From contig JNEM01014972.1 of the NCBI GenBank assembly GCA_000697335.1, positions 1-10,033 on the forward strand: DNA of 10,033 nt, read 5' to 3'. A model generated the notes under the pieces. The model worked only from the letters and a program-made list of their open reading frames with translations, had not been told where the DNA came from and did no database searches. Origin of the DNA: Conidiobolus incongruus B7586. Lineage: Eukaryota > Entomophthoromycota > Entomophthoromycetes > Entomophthorales > Conidiobolaceae. Below are positions 1-7,921 of the stretch, in pieces. Position numbers and translations under genes: made by a program. Each line of letters opens with the position of its first letter. Position 1 is the stretch's first letter.

Positions 1-654
1 TGCAATTGATGAATCTTGGATTCCTTTGTATAATCCTTTGCTAAAACATAAATCAAAGTGTTGGATTAAACCAAATCAACCCCCTCCACAAATTCCTTTA
101 AATAAGCACTTTATTGATAAGCAAATGTTAATTGTAGCAATGGATTATAATAGCATATGCTATTCTTATTTAGTTCCTAAAGGAAAATCCATTAATAGTA
201 AACTTTATATTTCTTTTTTAAATAAAACTATTTCTAATTGGTATTCTCAATATAATTTGAGAAAACCTATTATTTTGCATGATGATTGCAAAATACATAA
301 ATGTAAAGTTGTAAAAAACTTTCTAATTAAAAATAACTGGAAAGGACTACCACATCTAGTATATTCCCCTGATTATAACCCATGTGATTATAATTGCTTT
401 AGCCAATTAAAAAACCAGCTTGCAGGAAAGAAAATTTCTGCAGGAAAATTTAATTGGTTTGTGAAACATCAAATTTCAGTCTTTAATAAAAAGAATTGTT
501 TTTTAGGTGTTAGATCTTTGCCAAAAGTATGGCAAAAAGTTATTAGAAATAAAAGAAATTATTAATTTTATATTATATATTTATTTTTACTTTGTATATA
601 TTAAAATGTTTTTTTTTTCAATCACAAAAAATTCCCATTATTTAAATTACAAAG
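1..654 (+). mobile_element. Mariner 1: 3' half of a mariner-type element, inserted in Tc1 A
   Basis: The element runs in from the left edge, so its 5' terminal repeat and the first 157 or so transposase codons are outside the window. Its 3' terminal repeat (about 624-654) has the core AAAAAATTCCCATTATT, the inverted counterpart of the 5' ends of mariner 2 and 3, and stops at a TA (655-656), the target dinucleotide of the superfamily. The DNA to the right continues as Tc1 A coding sequence, so this copy is nested in an older element. It carries far fewer C-to-T type changes than its neighbours and is the least decayed transposon here. Confidence 0.9.
2..565 (+). CDS. Mariner transposase, C-terminal catalytic part (5' truncated by window)
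   Basis: This is the RNase H-like DDE/D catalytic domain of a mariner transposase, which cuts the element at its terminal repeats and joins it to a TA target. The frame is open from the left edge to TAA at 563-565 (187 codons, about residues 158-344 by alignment with mariner 3). The first Asp is in AIDESW (codon at 8-10), the second in ILHDD, and the third in YSPDYNPCDYNCF. Exactly 34 residues separate the second and third Asp, the DD34D spacing of true mariners. All eight Gln codons are CAA or CAG and all six Trp codons are TGG, with no in-frame TAA, TAG or TGA, which supports the standard code. The frame is already open upstream of the TTG at 26, so translation does not begin there. Function is plausible but unproven, because the N-terminal DNA-binding half is not visible. 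Confidence 0.9.
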   Translation, partial: AIDESWIPLYNPLLKHKSKCWIKPNQPPPQIPLNKHFIDKQMLIVAMDYNSICYSYLVPKGKSINSKLYISFLNKTISNWYSQYNLRKPIILHDDCKIHKCKVVKNFLIKNNWKGLPHLVYSPDYNPCDYNCFSQLKNQLAGKKISAGKFNWFVKHQISVFNKKNCFLGVRSLPKVWQKVIRNKRNY

Positions 655-656
655 TA

Positions 657-1384
657 ATACTATTATATACAGTTTATATTATAATAGATATCATTTGCAC
701 TTCAAGAAAAAACACCCCTAACTAAAGAAGTCCTACTATAAAGCTAGATAAGAGTTTGAATGTCATCACTAAAGCTAAACCAAATCTAATTAGAGTAAGG
801 TTATTTAATTTAATGAAACAAAAATATACCTTAGTAGATTTGATAGAAAAGCTAGATGTTTCAGAAAAAACAAAGAATTACTTTATAACCATCATGTTAT
901 TTTAACCCAAAAATATAATAATAGGTTAATTATATTTTAGGGATATATGTTATCTTCTGGTATAAGGTATCTTTATAAAGTTGATGGGAGAATTATTATT
1001 GAAATGTACTAAAATATTCTAAACAATCAATTAATAAAAATTATTTAATAGTATAGGTTAAATAAATCAAATGTTATTTTTTAACCAGATAATACCTTTT
1101 ATTATACTGCTATTTTTATTACCAAATTGTTTAAAAATAATAAAATAATAGTTATGAAGTGGGTTCTTTAATCCCCTAACTTTAATCTAATTGAACACCT
1201 TTAGGATTAGTTAAAAAAAATAGTTAAAGCTTTCCCACCAGCATAAAATTTGAATAAGCTTTAAGAATATATTTAAGAAGCTTAGAACAAAATTAATCTT
1301 TCTTAATGTAAGAAGTTAGTTGACTTTATACCTTATAACCTTAAAGAAGTTAGGAAAGCAAAAGGTAGATATACTAAGTTTTAA
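657..1384 (+). pseudogene. Tc1 transposase remnant (copy A), heavily stop-riddled
   Basis: The remnant covers about residues 98-338 of a Tc1 transposase and ends ...KGRYTKF then TAA at 1382-1384. From 704 onward the frame holds without indels. Recognisable family blocks are KKKHP, VI-FNETKI, GYML..GIRYLYKVDGR, F-PDN, SPNFNLIEHL and KEVRKAKGRYTKF. The second catalytic Asp (about 241) and the Glu (about 276) are present with 34 residues between them, while the first Asp (about 149) reads Asn. From residue 113 on I count 19 internal stops, 13 TAA and 6 TAG, with no TGA. They fall at positions that are Gln or Trp in the family, for example the Trp of HLWD and of VWG. The gene is dead, and the damage is almost all C-to-T or G-to-A. 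Confidence 0.88.
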
Positions 1385-1394
1385 TTTTCTTTCT

Positions 1395-1614
1395 ATAACC
1401 AAAACATATAAATTTATTACTAACCTTAGGTAAAATTTAAACTTAAATATATCAACTAAAATATAATATAATTTAATCAAATATAATGAATTATAAATAA
1501 ATAATATAAGTTTATTATATGTTTTAATTTAAATTTATTTGACTAAGAATTAACAGAGTTATTAATAATAATATATATAATTATAATTTTATAACTGATT
1601 TTTGCAAGCTAGTG
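1395..1614. repeat. Right terminal inverted repeat of Tc1 A
   Basis: The repeat is about 220 bp. It has an inner block (near 1408-1440, containing AACCTTAGGTAAAATTTAAA) and an outer block (ATAACTGATTTTTGC then AAGCTAGTG). Both match, in order and orientation, the right repeat of Tc1 B at 6489-6705. The middle of the repeat is diverged A+T-rich sequence. Confidence 0.75.
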
Positions 1615-1618
1615 TATA

Positions 1619-1838
1619 TACTATCTTATCAAAATAAGTTATAAAATTAAAAATATATATATTTCTATTAATATAATAATGATTTATAATTCAAAACAAC
1701 TTATATTAAACTATGTAATTAATATATATATTTTATTTATAGTATAATAAGTCAAGTTACATTTAAATAATTATTAATTAATATATTAAAACTAAAAATA
1801 TACTTAAAATGAGTTATAAATTTGTAGGTTTTAATATT
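1619..1838. repeat. Left (3' side) terminal inverted repeat of Tc1 C
   Basis: The outer block near 1619-1653 includes AAAATAAGTTATAAAATTAA. The inner block near 1808-1838 includes AATGAGTTATAAATTTGTAG. Both blocks share the motif GTTATAAA in the same orientation, so each terminal repeat carries two direct repeats. Confidence 0.78.
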
Positions 1839-1848
1839 GATAGAAAAA

Positions 1849-2863
1849 TTAATATTTAATATATCTATCTTTTGTTCTTCTAATTTCTTTAAGTTTATAG
1901 GATATAAAGTTAACTAGCTTTTTATATTAAGCAAAACTAATATTATTTTAAGCTTCTTAAATATACTCCCAAAGTTAATTTAAAATTTTTTCTAGAGGGA
2001 AAGTTTTAGTTAATTTTTTTATTTGATCCTAAAGATATTTAATTGGGTTTTAATTAAGAGATTAAAGAAACTATTTGATAATAGCTATTTTATTATTTTT
2101 AAGTCATTAAATAATAGAATTTGTAATATAACAAGGTATATTATCTTGTAAGAAAATAATATTTGATTTATTTAATCTATATCATTTAATAATTTTTTTT
2201 AATTTATTATTTAGAATATTTTAGTATATTTTAGCATTAATTCTCCTATTAACCTTATAAAGATAGCCTATTCCTAAAGATAATATATATCCCTAAATTA
2301 TTATTAACTTACTATTATATTTTTGGGTAATAATAACATAATGGTCATTAAGTAATTTTTTATCTTTCTGAAACATCTAGCTCTTTTATTACATTTATTA
2401 AAATATATCTTTGTTTTATCAAACTAAATAACCTTATTCTATTTAATTTTGGTTTAACTTTGGTATTGACATTTAAATTCCTATCTAGCTATATAATAAA
2501 ACTTCTTTAGTTAGGGGTGTTTTTTTTAAAGTATAAGTAATATCTATTTTAATATAAAACATAAATAATAGTATTAATACTAACTAATATTCTTATATAG
2601 TTTTATAATTTTTATTATACAAGTATAATAGCATTATATTTATTGATATTAACTAAACTATAATTATACTTTTCATTATTTTTATTTATAGTTTTAACAT
2701 ACTTGAGTTTTAGTTTAGGTGTTTTTTTAGCATTGTTTTTAATAACCCTAGCTATAGTAGATTAACTAGTATTAATAATACTAGCAATCTCATAAGTTGT
2801 TTTATTTTCATTATAAAGTTGATTAATATGTAAGTGAATTTTTTTAGAGAGAGATTTAGGTAT
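1849..2863 (-). pseudogene. Tc1 transposase remnant (copy C), with the best preserved N-terminus
   Basis: Read on the minus strand, this begins (ATA, probably a mutated ATG, at 2863) with PKSLSKKI..INQLYNENKTTYEIA. That is a helix-turn-helix of the type Tc1 transposases use to bind their terminal repeats (about residues 4-42). A second DNA-binding segment follows around residues 75-110. The catalytic part keeps the first Asp (FDKTK, about 149) and the second (FLQDN, about 241), but the Glu at about 276 is Lys. It ends ...DRYIKY then TAA (1849-1851). Trp at about 299 is still TGG, whereas A and B read TAA there. Many other Gln and Trp sites are TAA or TAG. The length is 2 nt short of 339 codons, explained by two single-base losses, one in the A-run near 2513-2520 and one about 180 bases further on in the minus-strand reading. 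The gene is dead. Confidence 0.87.
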
Positions 2864-2964
2864 AATAATATTAATTTTACAATATTATCTTAATATTTTT
2901 ATAATATATATAATATAATAAAAGAAAAAGAGAATATATATAAATTTTGTTATTTATACCCCCT

Positions 2965-3184
2965 TAACTTATAAATCTAAAAATTTATAATTCATCTTGG
3001 TTAAATTTTAGGTTTTAATATATTAACCAATAGCTAATGAAATATAATCAAATATAGTTAGTTATTATTACTTAATATTGATAAATAATATATTTTAATT
3101 GAAATTTATAATATTAAAAATTATTAAAATATAAGTAAATATATAAATAACTTTGATTTTATAACTTACTTCTGTAGGCTAGTA
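2965..3184. repeat. Right (5' side) terminal inverted repeat of Tc1 C
   Basis: The inner block near 2965-3005 contains AATTCATCTTGGTTAAATTT, the inverse of the inner block in Tc1 B at about 5322-5354 and Tc1 D at 9762-9795. The outer block near 3152-3184 contains TTTTATAACTTACTTCTGTA. The region between also aligns with the left repeat of Tc1 D (both contain a form of ATATAGTTAGTT), so C and D are close relatives. Confidence 0.78.
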
Positions 3185-3186
3185 TA

Positions 3187-3305
3187 TATATATATATTAA
3201 AAAAATATAATTTCCTATTAACTTTGTATATATTTATTTATTTCAAACTAATAATATATTTAAAAATTAGAAATTTAAAAATTTCACATTATTTCAAATT
3301 TAAAT
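3187..3305 (-). mobile_element. Mariner 5'-end scrap, minus strand
   Basis: The reverse complement of this stretch matches the first 120 bp or so of mariner 2 and 3: terminal repeat with AAATAATGTGAAATTT, then ATATTATTAGTTTGAAA, then CTTTGTATATATTTATTTAT on the plus strand. The terminal end is at 3305, followed by TA (3306-3307). The inner side stops in an alternating AT run exactly where Tc1 C's flanking TA lies. The rest of this copy is absent from the window. It was probably cut off by the arrival of Tc1 C. Confidence 0.82.
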
Positions 3306-3535
3306 TAATAAATAAATATATATCTTTATAAATAATTAATTGCTTTAATTAGTTTTATAGATTATTTTTTATCTATATTAATAGAATTATTTGTTATAAT
3401 AGTATAGTTATTATCTTAAATTTAAAATAATGGGAAATTTTTTAATTTCTAAATTTTCAAACATATTATTAGTTTGAAATAAATAAATATATACAAAGTT
3501 AATAGGAAATTATATTTTTTTAATATATATATATA
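3187..3535. repeat. Head-to-head inverted repeat of two mariner 5' ends
   Basis: The arms at about 3187-3305 and 3414-3535 are inverted copies of about 120 bp, around a spacer of about 100 bp (3308-3411). They differ mainly by C/T and G/A changes and by the length of the AT run. As DNA or transcript this could fold into a long hairpin. It arises from two mariner insertions in opposite orientation, so no dedicated function need be assumed. The spacer is A+T-rich with no recognisable content. Confidence 0.78.
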
Positions 3536-3589
3536 CTAGTTTTTTTGATTAAAAAATTAACTTTTCAAAATTAGTTATTTAAATTAATT

Positions 3590-4626
3590 ATGCTTAAACC
3601 AAATAGTAATCATCAAAAGTTTTTTATTTTAGTATTAGTGAAACTTAACCATAAACCCTCTAAAATTATTCAAAATTTATAAGCAGCTTTTAGTAATAAA
3701 GCATTATCTAAATTAACAATTTATTGTTAGGTAAATTACTTTAAGGCTAAGAGAAAAACTATTCAAAACCTGTTAAAATCTAAAAAACCAGTTAAAATCT
3801 AAAAAACCAACTTCAACTGTTACTCTCTCAATTATAAATAGAGTGAAAAAATATATTGAAAGGCACTTTTTTTTCAGCTAGATAATTATCTAAGCATTTA
3901 ATATTAGTCTTGCATGTATTTTATATATTTTAAATTTTAAGCTAAAATTAATAAATAAAAATGTAAAATAGGTAGCTTATAATTTAACTACAGCTAAAAA
4001 AAAGCTAGAGTAGTTATTGTTAAATAAAACTTATTGAAATATTACTAGAAGCCTAAACTTTTAAAGCAAATAATTGCAATTGATGAATCTTAGATCCTTA
4101 TGTATAATCCTTTACTAAAACACAAATCAAGATGCTGGATTAAGTTAAATCAACCACCTCTACAAATCCCTTTAAATAAGCATTTTGTTAATAAGTGAAT
4201 GTTAATTATAGTAATAGATTATAATAGTATATGCTATTCTTATTTAGTTCCTAAAGGAAAATCAATTAATAATAAACTATATATTGTTTATTTAAATGGA
4301 AGTATTTTTAATTGGTGTTCTGAATATAATTTGAGAAAACCTATTATTTTACATGATAATTCTAAAATACATAAATTTAAAGCTATAAAAAACTATCTAA
4401 TTAAAAATAACTGGAAAAAAACTACCATATCCAGTATATTCCCCTGATTATAACCTATGTGATTATAATTCCTTTAGGTAATTAAAAAACTAGCTTGCAG
4501 GAAAAAAAATTTAATTGGTTTGTGAAACATCAAATTTTAATCCTTAATAAAAAAAACTATTTTTTAAGTGTTAGAAGTTTGCTAAAAGTATAGCAAAAAG
4601 TTATTAATAATTAAAGAAACTATTAA
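3590..4626 (+). pseudogene. Mariner transposase pseudogene (copy 2)
   Basis: This copy keeps an ATG at 3590-3592 (MLKPNSNHQKFFILVLVKLN), which fixes the likely start for the family. Mariner 3 has ATT at the same place. Stops occur at former Gln (TAA in QNL*AA) and Trp (TAG at the second Trp of IYWWV, the Trp before VAYNLT, and the Trp of DESW). TGA stands at 4197-4199 where mariner 1 has CAA. Several indels break the frame: a 19-bp tandem duplication near 3772-3809, a loss of about 17 bp near 4507, and smaller ones. The three catalytic Asp codons survive, but not in one frame. ATG at 4199 starts an 82-codon internal open stretch that is only a segment of this gene. It is not functional. Confidence 0.88.
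3772..3809. repeat. 19-bp tandem duplication inside mariner 2
   Basis: Two perfect adjacent copies of GTTAAAATCTAAAAAACCA are present. Mariner 3 has a single copy at the corresponding site, so this is a local slippage duplication that shifts the transposase frame. Perfect identity of the units suggests it is recent relative to the point changes. Confidence 0.9.
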
Positions 4627-4719
4627 ATTTATATTATAAATTTATTTCTATATATCATATATTCAAATGTTTATTTTTTTTTAATTGCAAAAAATTCCCA
4701 TTATTAAAAATATAAAGTA

Positions 4720-5132
4720 ATAATATTAAATTAAATATATAATCATTTTATAACAAAATAATTAAAATTTTTTAAAAATAATTTTATTAATATTTTACAA
4801 AATTAAAAAATATAAATTTATAATTTTTAAAATAATACTTATAAATTATATTTTAAAAAGTAATCTTTATTAGATATATAAATATAACTAATAACACTAA
4901 TTAAAAATTAAAATATTGGGATTAATTAAAAGATAAAAATAAGTATATAGATTTATTATTTGTTGTTTATTCTATTAAGTTATTATAATACTTGATTATT
5001 CAACTATTTCTTTAAATTGATAATGAATTTTTTAAGATAATCAAAAAAATAATATAATAAAATAACTAGAGTTAATTAAAATATTAATAAATATATCTAC
5101 AAAATATTTAATTAAAATAAATAATAAAATAA
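4720..5132. other. A+T-rich spacer between mariner 2 and Tc1 B
   Basis: There is no open frame of note, no similarity I can see to either transposon family, and no RNA gene. It is mostly runs of A, T and TA steps with a few G or C, and could be decayed older repeat. Confidence 0.5.
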
Positions 5133-5134
5133 TA

Positions 5135-5354
5135 CACTAACCTACAAAAGTGAGTTATAAAATCAAATATATATATATATATTAATTAATAACTAAAACA
5201 ATTGTATATATTAGATTACTTGAAATTATAATATATAAATAAGGAATATTATTTAATAATAAATAAATATATTTAAATATTTATAGTAAACTATTAGCAG
5301 AAATATTAACCCTTAATATTTAACCAAGGTAAGTTATAAATTTACAGATTTTTG
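5135..5354. repeat. Left terminal inverted repeat of Tc1 B (paired direct repeats)
   Basis: The outer direct repeat is ACAAAAGTGAGTTATAAAAT (about 5144-5163). The inner direct repeat is CAAGGTAAGTTATAAATTTA (about 5325-5344). Both have the same orientation and lie about 180 bp apart. Tc1 elements of the Sleeping Beauty type carry such paired transposase-binding sites within terminal repeats of about 200-250 bp. Binding here is inferred by analogy only. Confidence 0.8.
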
Positions 5355-5461
5355 AGATAAAGGGATATATTTAATAATATATAACTATATTTTTTTTTCT
5401 CTTTGTTATTATTTTATATTATATTTTACAGATATACTAAATTTTATTTATTAGTATTATT

Positions 5462-6476
5462 ATACTTAAATCCCTCTCTAAAAAAATCTACTTGTGTATT
5501 AATCAACTTTATAAAAAAAGGAAATTAACTTGTGATATTGGTAGAATTACTAGTGTTAGTTAGTTTACTATAGTTAGGGTTGTTAAGAATAATAATAAAA
5601 AACATTTAAACTTAAACTTAAGTATACTAGGATCATAAATAAATATGATGAGAAGTATATCTATAGGTTAGTTAATACAAACAAGTGTGGTACTGCTGTA
5701 GAAATATAACAAGAACTATAAAACTATATAAAAATATTAGTTAGCATTGATATTATTATATGTGCTTTATGTTAACATAGATACCACTTATACTTTAAGA
5801 AAAAACACCCCCAACTAAAGAAATCCCACTACCAAACTAGGTGGGAGTTTAAATGTCACCACTAATGTTAAACTAAAATTAATTAGAGTAAGGTTATTTA
5901 GTTTAATGAAACAAAAACATACTTTAGTAGATTTAATAGAAAAGCTAGATACTTTAGAAAAGATGTAGAACTATTTTATAACTATCATGTTAATTTTACC
6001 CAAAAGTATAATGGTAGGTTAATTATTGTTTAGGGATATATATTGTTTTTAGGTATAGGGTATCTTTATAAAGTTAATAAGGGAGTTAATGTTAAGATAT
6101 ACTAAAGTATTTTAAACAATGAATTGAAAAAAATTATTGAATAATATAGGTTAAATAAATTTGATATTATTTTCTAGTAAGATAATGCCTCTTGTTATAC
6201 TACAGCTTCTACTATTAAATAACTTAAGAATAACAAGATAACAGTTATAAAGTAGCTTCTTTAATCTCTTAACTTTAATCTAATTAAACACCTTTAGGAT
6301 TAATTAAAAAAAGCTATTAAAGTTTTCCCCTCAGTTAAAGATTTAAATCAATTTTAAGAATATGTTCAAGAAGCAAAGAACAAGATTAACCCTTCCTAGT
6401 GTAAAAGTTAATTAATTCTATACCCCACAAACTTAAAGAGGTTAGAAAAGTTAAAGGTAAATACACTAGGTTTTAA
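5462..6476 (+). pseudogene. Tc1 transposase pseudogene (copy B), nearly full length
   Basis: The reading starts at ATA 5462 (probably a lost ATG) with LKSLSKKI..INQLYKKRKLTCDIG, the N-terminal helix-turn-helix. The segment NKCGTAVEI-QEL-NYIK follows, then KKKHPQLKKSHYQTRWEFK, where A and C have stops at the Trp and sometimes the Gln. The first catalytic Asp is Asn (FNETK), the second is kept in DNASCYTTA, and the Glu is Lys (LNFNLIKHL). The two Gln of the family FQQDN block are TAG and TAA, and Pro and His nearby have become Ser and Tyr, all C-to-T. The length is 2 nt short of 339 codons, consistent with two single-base losses (near 5600 and near 6405). It ends KGKYTRF then TAA. Not functional. 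Confidence 0.88.
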
Positions 6477-6488
6477 TTTTTTTTATCA

Positions 6489-6705
6489 CCAAAAACCTAC
6501 AAATTTATAACTCACCCTAGGTAAAATTTAAAAGTTTATATTTTAGTCAATTAATAGCTAAATATCATTATTTGATAATATATATAATTAATAAATATAA
6601 TAGATTTTAATTATTTAATTTAAATTTATTTTATTAAATATTAATCAAGTTATTAGTAAAAATATAAGTGTTTTTGATTTTATGACTCACTTTTGTAGGT
6701 TAGTG
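6489..6705. repeat. Right terminal inverted repeat of Tc1 B
   Basis: The inner block (about 6491-6525, with ACAAATTTATAACTCACCCT) and the outer block (about 6673-6705, with TTTTATGACTCACTTTTGTA) are the inverse of the left repeat's blocks. The outer 33 bp have one mismatch with the left end. Confidence 0.82.
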
Positions 6706-6707
6706 TA

Positions 6708-7919
6708 ATTAAAGCAAATAAACAAAATAATAGATTAATTATTAAAAAATATAAATTTTTAATAATTTAAAATTTAAGGATTTTTAATATATATAATTTA
6801 ATTTATTAAGACTATAATATATCAAAATATTTATGAATTAAATCAGTATTTGCTAATAATTTATAAAGCAAATTATATCATAGTATATATTAATATTTTA
6901 TTGATTTGTGATTTAATTAAATAATTAAGATTATTATAAACTAGATTAGTATTATTTTGTAAAATGATATTTATTAACCTTATAATTAACTTAAGCTATT
7001 TAATAATAATAATAACTTTTATTTACTATTATTTACTATTTAGCTTATTTATTAATTTTTTTTCATAGTTTTAAAACAATAACATATATTTTTACTATTT
7101 AACAAGATTAAAATTAATTTTGAAAAATTATTTCTTTAGGTTAAAAAATTGATCGATAGAATAAAAATATTATCAATTATAAATATTATATTATAAATAT
7201 AAAAAAATATCTTATTTGAGTATTTCTTATTAACCAATTAGATGTTGATTTAAAGATTATAATATTTTTAATATTATTGATTTATTTATATATAATAATA
7301 TTTTATATGTTTAAATATAATTTAAAATGATATATAATTAATTATTTTTCAAAAATTTTTAATTGATATTAAGAAAACATTTCCTTTATTAATCTATCTT
7401 ATTTTTTTAGGTAAAATCTTTTTTATATTTTTTCCAATTATTTGAAGGTTTATATTGTTATAATAAATTATCCATCTAAAGATTTTTTAAAATTAAGTTA
7501 ATAATAAATAAATTACTAAGTATAAGTAAATTTTTCTAAAAAAATAATCAATTTATGATATTTTAAAATATTATCAAAAATAAAATTAAATAATTTATTA
7601 TACATTAAAGATAATTTTCAATTTTAAAACGTTTGTAAAATTATAATAAATAATTAATTTGTTTAAAAAAAATTAAAAGATGGTGGAATATATTAATTAT
7701 AATAAAATTACAAGTTTGTTAAATTTTAGCTTTCTAAGTTATATTTTTATTAATCAAAAGTTACCTAATAAATCTATTTAAAAGATAATAATTTATTAAA
7801 AATTAAAGTTTTAATTTTATTTAATGATTAATTTATTTTGTTTATTTAAGTAATATAAAGATTATTCCTTTATAATATAAATTTCTATATTATTAAATTA
7901 ATATTAAATGCATTATTAT
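6708..7919. other. 1.2-kb A+T-rich stretch without recognisable gene or transposon
   Basis: I see no long open frame on either strand, no match to the mariner or Tc1 copies, and no tRNA- or rRNA-like segment. Two of the only three CpG dinucleotides I find in the window are here (7154-7155 and 7630-7631). It may be an older repeat decayed beyond recognition or non-repeated intergenic DNA. The relative retention of CpG slightly favours a different mutational history from the transposons. Confidence 0.5.
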
Positions 7920-7921
7920 TA

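Larger units (their letters stand above)
657..1614 (+). mobile_element. Tc1 A: right part of a Tc1-type element, split by mariner 1
   Basis: From 657 the sequence aligns with the interior of Tc1 B and C and continues to a 3' terminal inverted repeat ending GCTAGTG at 1614, followed by TA (1615-1616). The left part, including the 5' repeat and about the first third of the transposase gene, should lie beyond mariner 1 to the left of the window. The coding remnant is followed by an inner direct repeat near 1408-1440 and an outer one near 1583-1614. The next element, Tc1 C, begins at 1619. Confidence 0.88.
1619..3184 (-). mobile_element. Tc1 C: full-length minus-strand Tc1-type element
   Basis: Both terminal repeats are visible. 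The left end (TACTATCTTATC, from 1619) is the decayed form of CACTAACCTAC seen in Tc1 B, and the right end is GTAGGCTAGTA at 3184. TA flanks both sides (1617-1618 and 3185-3186). The length of 1566 bp agrees with Tc1 B (1571 bp). The transposase remnant runs on the minus strand. The left end abuts the tail of Tc1 A, with only TATA between. The right end lies against a mariner 5' scrap. Confidence 0.9.
3414..4717 (+). mobile_element. Mariner 2: full-length, decayed mariner-type element
   Basis: The 5' terminal repeat (3414-3445, core AAAATAATGGGAAATT) and the 3' terminal repeat (about 4687-4717, core AAAAAATTCCCATTATT) are inverse of each other. TA flanks both ends (3412-3413 and 4718-4719). 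The length of 1304 bp is standard for mariner. It is the sister of mariner 3, with which it shares coding changes absent from mariner 1. Its flanks are unlike those of mariner 3, so it arose by transposition and not by duplication of a larger segment. Confidence 0.9.
5135..6705 (+). mobile_element. Tc1 B: complete, decayed Tc1-type element
   Basis: The ends are CACTAACCTAC...GTAGGTTAGTG, flanked by TA on both sides (5133-5134 and 6706-6707), so this copy defines the family termini best. The length is 1571 bp. The outer 33 bp of the two repeats agree at all but one position. Inside are a transposase pseudogene and long terminal repeats with an inner and an outer direct repeat on each side. Confidence 0.93.

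Noticed and set aside
507-725. 72-codon open frame overlapping the end of mariner 1
   Set aside because: It is out of frame with the transposase, crosses the mariner 3' repeat into Tc1 A, and has low-complexity content.
4199-4447. 82-codon open frame as a separate small gene
   Set aside because: It is an internal segment of the mariner 2 transposase pseudogene, between the TGA at codon 198 and a frameshift.
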